A stretch of 64,000 nt of DNA from Lepus europaeus (GCF_033115175.1 NC_084850.1:101867439-101931438); one strand, 5' to 3'; shown: positions 31,560-57,103, counted from the stretch's first letter. Notes: generated by a model from the sequence alone, not told the origin. A program made the numbers and translations.

Positions 31560-32170
31560 TGACAGTGTTTATCATGGACTTTGTATCCACATCAGAGGTA
31601 TGGGAGTGTATAGACCCAGTCTGTGGTGGGCAGAAGCAGATAGACGTGCATCAAGGCTAGAGCCACAGAGAATGTGTGTTGCAGATACAGTTTTTCTCCG
31701 TGATCATCTATGGGTATGTATTTTGTCCAGATGTGCATGCTCAAGTGAGTTTCCCTGGGTCTCTATCAGTGTGTTCCCTGTGTGCATGCATGTAACATGT
31801 CCATGTGTGTTACAGTTTTTGTATGTGTGTATATATATCTAGATAGGGGTGTGTTCTCTGTACACAACCCTCTGAGTTTCCTTACTTTTGTGTGTGTTTA
31901 TATGTATCTCCACATATGTGTCTCATTTCCTGTGCGCTTCCAACCCCCACCCCACAAGGGTGTAGATACAGCACCCAGGTGTCCACCTCCACTTGTCTGA
32001 TTCTGTCTGACACCACAGCACCATTCTCTCTGCCTTGCTGAGGCTGTGTGCACGTGGGAGACTCATCTCCCTATGAGGCACTGCGTGTGACCGCCAACCT
32101 TCTCAGTGAGGGGGTTATTCCTTTACTTTTATGTCTCTGAGTGCGTCTCTACCAGCCACCCCCATCCCCT
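31560..32170 (+). repeat. Diverged TGTGTG-rich tandem region upstream of SYN1
   Basis: GTGTGTTCCCTGTGTGCATG, GTGTGTTACAG, GGGTGTGTTCTCTGTACACA, TTTTGTGTGTGTTTATATG and ATATGTGTCTCATTTCCTGT recur at about 50-80 bp steps with TTTCC/TGAG linkers. It ends just before the SYN1 CpG island. Confidence 0.4.
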
Positions 32171-32402
32171 AAATGCCTTCTGCAGTGAATATCAATACTG
32201 GAAACCGAGTTATCTGCGAGGGTCCTGCGTATAGGTGCGAGTAGATATGAGGACCAGGATGAGGTGGGCTGGTGGGACCTGTCAGACGACCAACTTCGAC
32301 CCTCTGCACAAGCACCCCGCCCCCACTCCCCAAATTGCGCATCCCCTATTGGAAGCGGGGGAGGGGAAACAAGATGCGGCGTGGCGCGTGCGCACTGCCA
32401 GA

Positions 32403-32423
32403 TTCAGCACCGCGGACAGCGCC
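32403..32423 (+). promoter_or_regulatory. SYN1: RE1/NRSF (REST) silencer site
   Basis: TTCAGCACC, two spacer bases, GGACAG, one base and GCC: every fixed position of the 21-base NRSE consensus is present. REST binding here represses SYN1 in non-neuronal cells, as established for the mammalian synapsin I promoter. Confidence 0.93.
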
Positions 32424-32476
32424 TTCGCCCCCGCCTGCCGGCGCGCGCCACCACCGCCCCAGCACTCAAGGCGCGC

Positions 32477-32484
32477 TGACGTCA
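32477..32484 (+). promoter_or_regulatory. SYN1: Consensus cAMP response element (CRE)
   Basis: A full palindromic TGACGTCA lies 53 bases downstream of the RE1. The mammalian SYN1 promoter is known to carry a CRE. Confidence 0.85.
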
Positions 32485-32740
32485 CTGACTGTTCCTCCGC
32501 AAACTCCCCTTCTCGGCCACCTTGGTCGCGTCCGCGCCGCCGCCGGCCAAGCTGGCCTGCACCATAGGAGGCGTGAGATAGGGAGGCACGGGCGCGACCA
32601 TCCGCGCTGCGGCGGCAGCGAGTCAGCGCTGCCTCAGTCTGCGGCGGGCATCAGAGGAGTCGCATCGTGCCTGAGAGCGCGGTTGTGCTCTTGAGCCCCG
32701 CGCGGCCCGCCCCCGCGGCTGCTGGCCAGATTGCCCCTAG

Positions 32741-46256
<13,516 letters not shown>

Positions 46257-46400
46257 TGAACACCATGAATTTATTTATGGTTAGAAGTGTGAATTAGATC
46301 ATGGATCCCAATATTTATTAAATCCTGGTGCTCATATTGTCTGTTCTCACCAATATTAAAAATACATTTCTGGTTTTTAAGATTTATTTACTTAATTGAT

Positions 46401-46657
46401 GGGGCCAGCACTGTGGCATAGCAGATTAAGCTGCAGCCTGTAGTGCCAGCATTCCATATGGGTGCTGGTTCGAGTCCCAACCTGCTCTGCTTCTGGTTAA
46501 GCTCCCTGCTAACGCACCTGTGAAAGCAGCGGAGGATGGCTGAAGTCCTTGGGCCCCTGCTACCCATGTGGGAGACCCGGAGGAAGCTCATGGCTCCTGG
46601 CTTTGATCCAGGCTAGCCCTCTGCCTCTCCCTCTCCCTCTCTGTAACTCTGCCTTAG
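46401..46657 (+). repeat. CSINE, left arm of a tail-to-tail pair
   Basis: The head GGGGCCAGCACTGTGGCATA runs to CTCTGTAACTCTGCCTTA. It is followed within a few bases by an inverted copy. Confidence 0.9.
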
Positions 46658-46659
46658 GC

Positions 46660-46664
46660 AGAAC

Positions 46665-46709
<45 letters not shown>

Positions 46710-46970
46710 TCCATCTGTTGGTTCGCTCCCCAAATGGCAACAACAATCCGGTCTGGATCAGCCAAAGCCATAACCCAGGGGCTCCATCCTGGTCTCCCAC
46801 AAGGGTGTCAGGGGCCCAAGGAATTGGGCCATCTTCCTCTGCCTTCCTAGGCACATTAGTATGGGGCTGGATTGGAAGCAGAGTAGCCAGGACTCAGACC
46901 AGCACTCCCATGTGGCTGAGTATAGGGTGCCAGGATTGCAAGTCTGCTGCACCACAATGCCAAAGCCCCC
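46660..46970 (-). repeat. CSINE, right arm of a tail-to-tail pair
   Basis: It begins GCAGAACAAAACAGAGAGAG with a (GA)n run to 46707 and ends with the head, read in reverse as GGGGCTTTGGCATTGTGGTG. Confidence 0.9.
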
Positions 46971-46984
46971 CAAAATCAATTTCT

Positions 46985-48400
46985 AATGTAAGTTAACAGA
47001 ATTAAAGCAATGAATCAGACTGATTATATATAGAAATTAAGTAATTGTTACTAACATTATCAAATATTCCTTATTTTACCCATATTTCAAATTAGGATTA
47101 CGCATAAAAATGATCAGTAGCAATGTTAAAAATTAAGTTGTTTACAAATAGAAATTGAATTGTTTCTTACTATTATCATATAGTCATAAATATTACAAAT
47201 AATCATAAATACTACAAATTATTGTTACTGATGTAGATTATGAGAACCAATGTTGTTAATTAAACTATAGTTCTTAGGATAAACTGAATAATCATTACCA
47301 TGATTATCAAAGATTATAGATCCTATCACAAATTATTAGCAATATTACAAATTATGCTCTAATATGAAGTGCTTGTTTTGTATTGTATTATACTTAATAT
47401 AATTTAATTATTATTACTAATTATCAATATAATAGCTGGTATTAGAATTCATTATCCATGTTACAAACTTAGTTTATCAATATAAATCATTAGTACTTAC
47501 ATTGTGAATTAAGTTATAATTACAGGCCAGCGCAGCGGCTCAATAGGCTAATCCTCTGCCTGCGGCGCTAGCACACCGGGTTCTAGTTCCGGTTGGGGCA
47601 CCAGATTCTGTCCTGGTTGCTCCTCTTCCAGTCCAGCTCTCTGCTGTGGCCCGGGAGTGCAGTGGAGGATGGCCCAAGTGCTTGGGCCCTGCCCCTACAT
47701 GGGAGACCAGGAGAAGCACCTGGCTCCTGCCTTCGGATCAGCGCGGTGCACCGGCTGCAGCACGCCAGCCGCAGTGGCCATTGGAAGGTGAACCAACAGT
47801 AAAGGAAGACCTTTCTCTCTGTCTCTCTCTCTCACTGTCCATTCTGCCTGTCAAAAAAAAAGTTAAAATTACTAAAAGAAATTAAACTATCAGTACAAAC
47901 ATATTATCACAGATAGAAATTTTACCAGGGCTAAATTAAGATTGCTAATATAAATTATGAGTACCTGCTTTGAATTATCTTATACTTCCTAATAGAAATT
48001 ATTACTAATGTCATTAGCATTCCAACTATTATAACTAATTACTAATAATAAAGTTCTGATTCCTAATAAAAATTATGGGTACTACTGTTATGAAACAGAT
48101 TCTAGTTTCAAATAGAAATCAAATCATTGTTACTAAGATCATCAAAGTTTATGACTAATTTGCAAATTTTTACCAATATTGCAGATTGTTTACTTATATA
48201 AATCATCACCAATAAATCATCACCAAATTACAATTAAATATCAACATTAAGCCAGCATTACCAACTTGATTAAATAACCATTGATATTATTATTACAAGT
48301 TCTCACCTGTATCGCAATTATGATCACTGACATAAGTTAATAATGTTATAAATCAAGTTTAGTTACACATAAAGGTCAAAACGTGAGTTCTAAGGAAACG
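46985..48400 (+). repeat. AT-rich decayed tandem array, unit about 121 bp, SYN1 intron 5
   Basis: The phrase TAGAAATTAAATTGTTACTA followed by ATTATCAAATATTACAAATT recurs near 47030, 47151, 47281, 47991 and 48113. Measured steps are 121, 130 and 122 bp. TTATGAGTACCATTGTTATG also recurs between. A CSINE at 47525-47863 inserted within it. Copies are strongly diverged. Confidence 0.6.
47525..47863 (+). repeat. CSINE, young subfamily, inside the AT-rich array
   Basis: The head is GGCCAGCGCAGCGGCTCAAT, with GCGGCGCTAGCACACCGGG and an A-rich end after CTGCCTGTC. The array resumes on the other side. Confidence 0.92.
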
Positions 48401-48429
48401 CAATTTGTTTATCATTATTATTAGTCTAC

Positions 48430-48685
48430 ATTCTTTGAGAGATAGTGTAGCAGAATGTGATTAAGAACATGAATTCTGTAGCCAGAATTTCTGTGTGGGG
48501 ATCCTAGTCCTATAACTTATTAGCTAATATAGAAAAAGTTACTTAACACTCTTTACCTGCTTACTCATGTGAAAAAATGTGGGTAACAATAGTTCCTGCC
48601 TCATAGAGTTGATGTGGGAATTAAGTTACTTAATAAATTTAAAGTGGTTAGAACAGTGCTTCTGGCATATATTAACTGCTACTGA
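48430..48685 (+). repeat. MIR SINE, nearly full length
   Basis: GTGATTAAGAACATGAATTC, TGTGTGGGGATCCTAGTCC, CCTGCCTCATAGAGTTGATG and AAAGTGGTTAGAACAGTGCT follow the MIR order from head to 3' end. Confidence 0.85.
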
Positions 48686-49627
48686 CATGTTGATGAAGTT
48701 CTCTTTCTATTCCTAGTTGGTTGATTGTTTTTATGATGAAAGGATGTTGTACTTTGTATCAAATGCTTTTGCTATGTTTAGTGACAAGATCATGTGGCTG
48801 TTTTCCTTTATTCTATAAATATAGTGTGTTACATTCATTGATTTTCCTTTATTCTATGACTATAGTATATTACATTAGTTGATTTTCGTGTAAGTTGGTC
48901 AGGCCCCAAGTTTGTTTATGGTGTGTTTTAGATGTAGAACTTTGCATGCCTGTACTAAATTTCAGTTGATGATGGTGTAAATCCTTTTTATATGTTGTGG
49001 ATTCAGTTTGCTAGCATTTTGCTGAGGATTATGGTATCTGTATTCATAAAGGGTAGTTTCCTTATGATGTCTTTGTCTTGTTTTGGCATCACAGAATTAA
49101 TTGGACAATGTCCCTCCTCTTCTATTTTTGGGAAGATTGGTGTTAATTCTCTATAAACATTTGATAGAAGTCATAGATGAAGAGAACTGGCTCTGGGCAT
49201 TTCTTTGTAGAAGTTTTTAAACTTCTGATTCAATATCTTTGCTTGTTGTATGTCTATTCAGATTTTCCATTTCTTCTTGAGTCAGTTTTGGTATTTGTGT
49301 CTTTCTAGGAATTTTTCATTTTGTTTTCTGATGTGTTTGGATTCAATTGTTCATAGTACTCTCTCATATAATTCTTTTTATTTCTGTAAAAGCAGTAGCA
49401 ATATTTTCTATTTCTAATGTTGTTAGAGTTTTCTGTCTTTTTGTCTATAAATTTGTCAATTTTGTTATCTTTTAAAAGAACCAATATTTTGTTTCATTGA
49501 TTTCTCTATTGTTTTTCTATTTTCTATTCCATTTATTTCAAGTTCAATGTTTATTAATTTCTTTCTTTCTGCTTACTTTGGACTCCTTTCATCTTCTAAT
49601 TTCTTTTTTTATTTTATTATTATTATT

Positions 49628-49860
49628 TTTTTGACAGGCAGAGTTAGACAGTGAGAGAGAGAGAGAGACAGAGAGAAAGGTCTTCCTTTTCCATTGGTTC
49701 ACCACCCCCCAAATGGCAGCTACAGCCGGCACGCTGCGCCAATCTGAAGCCAGGAGCCAGGCGCCTCCCCCTGGTCTCCCATGTGGGTGCAGGGCCCAAG
49801 GACTCCACTGCCCTCTCAGGCCACAGCAGAGAGCTGGACTGGAAGAGGAGCAACTGGGAA
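49628..49860 (-). repeat. CSINE, 5' truncated
   Basis: From the tail (TTTTTTGACAGGCAGAGTTAG) to the body (GAGAGCTGGACTGGAAGAGG); the head is missing. Confidence 0.88.
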
Positions 49861-49925
49861 TTTTCTAATTTCTTAAGATGAAAGATTAGGTTATTAATTT
49901 GACATCTTTCTTCTTTTTAAATATA

Positions 49926-50456
49926 GACTCTCCTTGACTTATGATGGGGCTATGTCCCAATAAACCCATTGTAAGTTGAAAATATCATAAGTAAAAAAAT
50001 GCATTTAGTACTTCTTATGCACCAAACACCATGGCTTAGCCTAGCATTGCTAAAACGTGCTCAGAGCACTTACAGTAGCCCACAGTTGGGCAAAATCATC
50101 TAATATAAAGCCTATTTTATATTGAAGTGTTGAATATCTCATGCACAGACACACACAGTTGGGCATTTTGTAGATATGATCAGATGTGAAAACACAATGT
50201 AATATCCAACAAAATAGGCTAGCAATACAGTACACTGTAGAGTACCACTTGTTTACTCTCGTAATCACCTGACTGCAGCTCATTGCCACTGCCCAGCATC
50301 AAGAGGGAGGACCATACCACATAGCACTAGCGTTGCAAGAAACCAGAATTCAGAATTTAAAGCACAGTCTCTACTGAATCTGTATTGCTTTTGCACCATT
50401 GTAAAGTTGCAAAACTATAAATCAAACAATCAAGTTGGTAGCCATCTGTGTAGATG
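49926..50456 (+). mobile_element. TcMar-Tigger-type non-autonomous DNA transposon
   Basis: GACTTATGATGGGGCTATGT, CCATTGTAAGTTGAAAATAT and CACAGTTGGGCAAAATCATC belong to a well-known Tigger-derived family; the far end reads AATCAAGTTGGTAGCCATCT. The subfamily is not assigned. Confidence 0.7.
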
Positions 50457-50507
50457 TTTACAATTATGAATTACCCTCTCTGAGCACCATTTCTGGCTGT
50501 GTCCCTT

Positions 50508-50857
50508 AAGTTTTTTTTTTTTTTTTTTTTTTTGACAGGCAGAGTGGATAGTGAGAGAGAGAGAGAGACAGAGAGAAAGGTCTTCCTTTTTGCCGTTGGT
50601 TCACCCTCCAATGGCCGCTGCCGCCGGCGCACCACGCTGATCCGAAGCCAGGAGCCAGGTTCTTCTCCTGGTCTCCCATGCAGGTGCAGGGCCCAAGCAC
50701 TTGGGCCATCCTCCACTGCCTTCCCGGGCCATATCAGAGAGCTGGCCTGGAAGAGGGGCAACCGGGATTGAATCCAGCGCCCCAACCGGGACTAGAACCC
50801 GGTGTGCTGGCGCCGCAAGGTGGAGGATTAGCCTGTTAAGCCATGGCACCGGCCGTC
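50508..50857 (-). repeat. CSINE, young subfamily, full length
   Basis: A T-run of about 25 at the left, then GACAGGCAGAGTGGATAGTG, and the head at the right, read in reverse as GGCCGGTGCCATGGC. Confidence 0.94.
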
Positions 50858-51076
50858 CCTTAAGTTTTAATACATTGTTTTCATCCTCATTTATATCAGA
50901 GCTTCTAACTTCTCTTGCCATTTCTTCTTTGACCCATTGATTATTTAGGAATGTGCTATTTACTTCCCATATAGCTATGATTTCTCCAAATTTCTTTCTG
51001 TTATTGATTTCTAATTTCATTCCATTGTGGTAAGAGAATATAGTTTGTATTATTTCAGTCCTTTCACGTTTAAAAA

Positions 51077-51313
51077 AGGCTTTTGTTTATTTATTTGAAA
51101 GAGTTATGGAGAGAAAGGGAGAGCAAGATCTTCCATCCTCTCATTCAGTCCTCAGATGGCTGCAATGCTCAGGTCTGTGTCAGGCTGAAGCCAGGAGCCA
51201 GGAGCTTCATCCGGATCTCCCATATGGGTGGCAGGACCCAAACACTTGGGTCATTTTCTGCTGCTTTTTCTCAAGCCATTAGCAAGGAGTTGGATTGGAA
51301 GTGTAGCAACCAG
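51077..51313 (-). repeat. CSINE arm, head missing, fused to an inverted arm
   Basis: The tail side (TTTGTTTATTTATTTGAAAG) is at the left. The copy stops at TTGGATTGGAAGTGTAGCAA and passes straight into a + strand CSINE piece. Confidence 0.85.
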
Positions 51314-51536
51314 GAAAGCAACAGAGGATGGCCCAGATGGTTGGGCCCCTGGCTCCTGGCTTCAGCTTGGCCCAGCTGTGGCCATTTTGGCCAACTGAGG
51401 AGTGAACCCATGGATGGAAGATCTCTCTATCATCTCTGTCTGTTTCTCTGTCTGTCTCCCTTTCTGTCTCTCTCTCTCTGTCTGTCTCTTCCTCTCTGTA
51501 ACTCTGACTTTCAAATAAATAAAATATATCTTTAAA
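51314..51536 (+). repeat. CSINE arm, head missing, fused to an inverted arm
   Basis: It begins mid-element at AAAGCAACAGAGGATGGCCC and runs to TAAATAAAATATATCTTT. With the left arm it makes a centre-deleted palindrome. Confidence 0.85.
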
Positions 51537-51539
51537 AAG

Positions 51540-53130
51540 AAATTTTTGGTATATATTTAAGATCATCAGCATGATATTGTATGATACATATAAATAGTTA
51601 AATGGTTCCTATAGTGAAGCAAATTAACATACTCATAATCTCACATAGTTACCCTTCATGTATTGCAAGAGCAGCTAAAATATGCTCATTTAGCAAAAAT
51701 CCCAAATACAGTACAATTTTATTAACTATAATCCTCATATTGTGCATTAGAGCCCTAGACCTTTTAATCCTCTATTCCTGCTACTTTGTGTCCTCTGACC
51801 TACATCTCCCCATCTCCTCATCCCCATAACCACTCTATCAGTCTCTATCTCAGTGTGTTTGAGTTTTTTTCAGATTCCACATAAAAGTGAGTTCATGCAA
51901 TTATTTTTTCTATGTCTGGCATATTTTCCTTAGCTTAATGGTCTCTAGGTTCATCTATGTTGTGGCAAATGGCAGGATATCCTTTTTTAAAGTTGAATAA
52001 CATTTCACTATATATGTATGATATATATATGTGTATATCACATTTACCTTATCTATTTGTTTGCGGATGGACACTTGCTTCTGTATCTTGAGTATTGTTT
52101 TGTTTTTCAGTCATCATACTAAACATACAAATGTTTATGTACCAGGTTTACAATATTAGAACATTTTGAACTTCTCTGGATAATTATTTTTACCAGTGAG
52201 TTTTATACTTTCTATCATTTTCACATTCATTAGCATCTCTTTCTTTAGGTTTAAGAACTTTGAATTTTCACATAGAACAGGTCTGATGGTGATTAATTCT
52301 CCCAGCTATTGTATTTCTGGGGATATCTTTAGCTCTTCTTCATTTGTAAAGGATAGCTTTGCTGAGAAATTTCTTCCCACTCCCATCTGGTCTGTAAGGT
52401 TTCTGCTGAAAAGGCTACTGTTAGATGAATTGGAACATCCTTATGTGTTGTCTCTTTATTCTTGCTGCATTGAGAATCTTTCTTTGTGTAATAGTCAAAG
52501 AATGATTATAATATATCTTGGGTTAGATCTGATTGAATTCAATTTGACTGATGACCTTTGATCTTTCTGTACATGGAATTTTGTGTTCTTCTCTAGGTTT
52601 GAAAAGTTTTCTGCTATTATCTCTTTGAATAAGTTTTCTCACTTTTGAATTCTCAAGTCCCTCTTGAACTCCAATAATTAAAATACGTTGCTCTTTAAAT
52701 GCTGTAATAAAGTTCCCATATACTTTCTTCATTCCTCTTCACTTTAAAAAAATTTTTCTTCTCTGACCATGTATTTTCAAATAACCTGTCTTCAGGCTCA
52801 CTGATTCTTTTCTCCATTTGAACTATTCTACCATTAATGCCTTCTATCATGTTTTTAATTTCACTTATTGTACTTTTCAGCCCAAGTATTTTTGCTTGAT
52901 TTTTATAGTTATAATATAATTATTTCTATCTCTTTGGTAGAGCTCTGGTAGAGCACCGCATTATTTCTCTGTGTATTAAAGTTCCCTGAATTTCCTTAAA
53001 AACAGCTTGAATTCTCTCTTTCAGAGTTCTCACATATTACATTGTGATTTGGTTAGTTCTTGGGACCTAATTTTGTCCATTAGGTGAAGTCATGGTTATC
53101 TGGAAACTCTTTTTTTAAAAAAAAATCTTA
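51540..53130 (-). mobile_element. L1 LINE fragments, antisense
   Basis: Reverse-complement L1 3'UTR text (AAGCAAATTAACATACTCAT, CAGATTCCACATAAAAGTGA, GTTCATCTATGTTGTGGCAA) leads to ORF2-like text (TCTTTCTGTACATGGAATTT). They are probably two old L1s side by side. No intact frame. Confidence 0.65.
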
Positions 53131-53140
53131 CGTGTTAGAA

Positions 53141-53497
53141 AGGTGAGCATTTGGTGTAGCAATTAAGTCATCCCTTGAAATACCCACATGCCATATCAAA
53201 CTGCCTGGTTCAAGTCCTGCAAGCTACCTGGGTCAAGTCCTGGCTCTTCTGGTTCCAAAACAGCTTCCTGCTAATGCCCAACCTGGGAGGCAATAGATGA
53301 CGGCTCAAGTACTTGGGTCCCTGTCATGCACATGGGAGACCCAGATGGCGTTCCTGGTTCCTGCCTTCAGCCTGGCTGAGCCCTGGCTGTTACAGGCATT
53401 TGAGAAGTGAACCAGGGGACGAAAGGTGCCTCTGTCTCTGTGTCTTTCTCTCTGTGTCTCTCTGCCTTTCAAGTAAAATGAAAAATAAATATTTTTA
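53141..53497 (+). repeat. CSINE, left arm of a tail-to-tail pair
   Basis: The head is GGTGAGCATTTGGTGTAGCA and the tail AAAATGAAAAATAAATATTT. An inverted copy starts three bases later. Confidence 0.85.
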
Positions 53498-53499
53498 AA

Positions 53500-53757
53500 C
53501 ATATTGTTTGAGAGGCAGATACAGATAAACAGATAGGTGGAGGCAAGGAAGAAGAAAAAAAGAAAGTGCTCCATACACCGGTTCATTCCCCCAAATGCCT
53601 GCAGCAGCCAGGTGTGAGCCAGACTGAAGCAGGGAGCCAGGAAGCATACTGGGTCTCCCACATGGGTTGCAGGAAGTTGGAATTGAGAGCAGAGCCAGGA
53701 TTTGAATACAAGGTGTCCCAACTGACATCTTAACTGCTGGGCCAAATTCCCACCCCT
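53500..53757 (-). repeat. CSINE, right arm of a tail-to-tail pair
   Basis: TTTGAGAGGCAGATACAGAT at the tail side; the head end reads CTGGGCCAAATTCCCACCCC. Confidence 0.8.
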
Positions 53758-53759
53758 AC

Positions 53760-56450
53760 ATGGAAATTCTTGATACTTGCTGGCATACAACGTCACCTGT
53801 GCATGGAAGGATTAGGTTTTTATTCCAGTCTTTTTAATCTGGTTTTGTTTGTGCCTGTACTTTCAGAAATTCTAAGCAGGCTGCCTTTTTTTTTTTTTTC
53901 TTCCTGAGCCTATGATCACTTCTGCTATCTCATCCTTAGATGGCACCCTAAGTCCAAGTTTGATGTGACTCTGCTCTTGGTACATTGTCGCTGTTTTCAG
54001 TCCTTATGGGACTCCAGATTTGTCCCAAATCCACAGATGGTGTGTTTTTCAGATTTATGGAGGAGTACTTAAAAAGGATAATCTATCCCTGCAAGCTATT
54101 CAGATAGTGTCTTTGTGTGGAGCTGATTACTAGAGGGTCTTTCTCAGCTCCAATCTGGCGGTTTTAAACAATGCTGCAACAAACAGGGGTGAGCAATTAT
54201 CTTTACAAAGTAATGATTTCCTTCCTTTTGAGAATATATTCAGAAAAGAGGTTGCTGGCTCACATAATAGTTTTATCTTTATTTTCTTTAGGAGCTTCCA
54301 TTCTGTTTTCCATCATGGGCACAGCAATCTACATTCCCACCAACTGCGTACAAGGGTTCCCTTTTTCTCCATACCATTGCCAACATTTTCTATATCTTCA
54401 CTTTTTGATGATCATCCTAACAGCCATGAGGTGCTATCACATAGTTATTTTGATTTGCATTTATCTGATGATAAATGATGTTGAGCACCTTGTCATATAC
54501 TTGTTGAACATTTTTATATATTCTTTGGAGAAATGTATTCAGGTCTGTTGCCATTTTCTGGTTTTGAATTGTGTGACTTCTTTATAAATTTTGGATATTA
54601 ACCCCTTATCAAATATGTGGCTTACAAAAAATATTTTGCCCCAATCTATAGGCTGCCATTTCATTTTGTTGGTTATTTCCTTTGTTGCTGACAAGTCAGT
54701 CCTTTTACATTTATGGAGATTTGTTTTCTTACTGAACTATAGATGTCTATTATATCTAGTTAGTTTATAGTGTTGTTCAAGGCTTTTCTTGTTGATCCAC
54801 TATCTAGAGGTTTTACCCATTTTTAAGTGGAGAATTGAGGTCTCCAACTGTTGTTAAATTTTTTATTTCTCCTTCCAGTTCTGCTTGGTTTTGTGTGTGT
54901 GTGCGTGTGTGTGTTTAGTGTTTTTAAGCTTGAAATATATATTTTTATTTTTTCCACAGAAATCTTTTTTCTGCTTGTTTTGTTTCATGTATTTTGGGAC
55001 CTTATTTTGAGGTGGATATGTTCATTATTTGTTATATCTTCTTGAGAGCGTGACCCTTTTATCACCATAAAATGTCTTTAGTAACAATTTCTGTTTTAAA
55101 ATCTATTTTATTTGCTATTAGGATAGCCATTCTAGCTCTCTTTTGGTTACTGTTTGCATGGTAAATTTTTTTATCTGTTTACTTAAATTTACTTGTGTCT
55201 TTGAACCTGAAATGTGACTCTTGTGGACATCATATAGTTTAGTCATGATTTCCATCCATTCTTCATATCTCTACCTTTTAATTGCAGCGTTTAATTCATT
55301 TACATTTAATATGATTACTAATAAGGTAGAATTTATGCTTACAATTTTGCTAATTTTTTAATATTACTTAAGTCTTTTTTTATTCCTCCCTTAATGCCTT
55401 CTTTTGTGTTAAATAGATATTTTCAAGTGTACCATTTTAATTCTCTTGTCTCTGTCTATCTTTCTTTAATATTCTTAGTGGTCTCCTCTGGAAATTACAG
55501 TTAACAATTTCATTTATAGCACTCTGGCTAGAACTAATACCAAATTAGTTTCAGTACAAAAAAACACACTGCTTCATCTCCAATAGCTTTATTCATGCCC
55601 TTCCTTTGTGTTGTATTTTCATACAAATTATATCTTTGCATATTGCATGAAAATTAAATATAGTTATTACTTTGTACAGTTGTCTTTTAAATCAGAGAAG
55701 AGGGAGAAAAGTGGAACAAATAAATGATTGCATTTATGCCATATTTTGTATTTACCTGTGTTGTTAGCTTTGTTGATGCTCTGTATTTCTTTGTGTAGAA
55801 CTAGGTTACTGTCTAATGTCATTTCGTTTAAGCCTAAAGACTCCCTTTGGTATTTCTTGTAGGGGAGGTGTGGTAGTGGTGAACTATCTCATTTTTTTAA
55901 TCTCCTTCAGTTTCGAGAGATAATTTTTCTGGATATAGAATTGCTTGCTGACAGTCTTTTTCTTTCAGCATTTTGAATGTGTTATACCATTGTCCTCTTA
56001 CTTCTAAGGTTTCCAATGAGATGTTACCTATGAATCCTATTGGGGATCCCTTGTGGGTGCTGAGTCTCTTCCATCTTAGTGCTTTCAAGGTTCTCTGTCT
56101 TTATCTTTCATAAGTGTGTGGTATGTCTAGGTGTAAATTTCACTGACTTTATCCTATTTGAACATCAGTTAGTTCCTTGAATGCATGGATTAATGTTTTT
56201 CATCAAATTTTTCAAATATTCTTTTCCCTCCCTCCCTCCCTCCTCTCTCTCTCCTCGCCAATATTTTCTTCTGATACTGCTATTATGTGTGTGTTAATAT
56301 ACATGATGGTGTCTCACAGACCTCTAATTCTGTATTCATTGTATCTATTTCTCTTTCTGTACCTCAGCTGACCTGTTTTCACATTCACTGATTCTAATCT
56401 ACTGTTGAATTTCTCTAGTGGATTTTTAAAATTTTTAATTTATCTTCTAT
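53760..56450 (-). mobile_element. L1 LINE fragments, antisense
   Basis: AACAATGCTGCAACAAACAG, ACATTCCCACCAACTGCGTA and TTGATTTGCATTTATCTGAT (L1 3'UTR in reverse) occur near 54.2-54.5 kb; ORF2-like text (TCCAACTGTTGTTAAATTTT, TTAGGATAGCCATTCTAGC) follows at 54.8-55.9 kb. Old and fragmented. Confidence 0.65.
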
Positions 56451-56470
56451 TATTATTATTATTATTATTG
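56447..56470 (+). repeat. (ATT)n microsatellite
   Basis: Seven to eight uninterrupted ATT units, ending at GGGGGCGGGGG, at the tail of a CSINE-like piece. Confidence 0.85.
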
Positions 56471-56474
56471 GGGG

Positions 56475-56890
56475 CGGGGGAAAACTGACATTCTAACAAC
56501 TGGTTCACTCCCCAAATACCCACAGCAGCCAGGGCTGGGCTAGGCCAAAGCCAGGAACTAGGAATCCATCTCAGTCTCCTTCCTGGGTGGCAGGGACTCA
56601 ACACATTCTTAGAGACATCAAGTGATGACTCAAGTAGTTGATGTGGGAAACCAGCATCCTCAAATGGCCACTGCAGCTGGGCTGGGTCTGATCCAAGCCA
56701 AAGTCAGGAGCCAGGAACTTTCTCCAGGTCTCCCACGTGGATGGCAAGAGCCCAAGTATTTGGGCCACTCTCCACTGCCTTCCCAGATGCATTATCAGGA
56801 AGCTGGATCAGTATTGGAGCTGCCAGGCCTGGAACCAGCGCTCTGGTATGGGATGCTGTTGTTGTAGGTGGTGATTTAGCCCACCTTGCC
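56475..56890 (-). repeat. CSINE pieces, two partial copies in the same orientation
   Basis: CTGGTTCACTCCCCAAATAC to about 56610 is one tail-side piece. AATGGCCACTGCAGCTGGGC to GTGATTTAGCCCACCTTGCC (56655-56890) is a second, longer piece. Confidence 0.75.
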
Positions 56891-57103
56891 GCCACACTGG
56901 ATCCCCTCTGGTGGTTTTTTTTTTATTAATATTTTATATTAGTACATAGTTCTTATATTCTCCTTTACTTCTTTAGATATGGTTTCCTTTAGTTCTTTGA
57001 AAATATTAAAATTCACTGATTCATGGTCTTGGTCTATTAAGTCTAACATCTGCAACAGCTGGACTTCCTCAGGGGCAGTGTCTATTTTTTTTCTCTTAAT
57101 TTT

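Larger units (their letters stand above)
48710..51075 (-). mobile_element. L1 LINE ORF2 fragment, antisense, interrupted
   Basis: On the + strand it reads as reverse-complement L1 ORF2: CAAATGCTTTTGCTATGTTT, AAAGAACCAATATTTTGTTT and TTTTAATACATTGTTTTCAT are in the expected order. Two CSINEs (49628-49858 and 50508-50857) and a Tigger element (49926-50456) have inserted. It is broken throughout. Confidence 0.75.

Noticed and set aside
54171-54587. 138-codon open frame with hydrophobic, membrane-like stretches
   Set aside because: It is the reverse complement of an L1 3' region; the hydrophobicity comes from T-rich codons.
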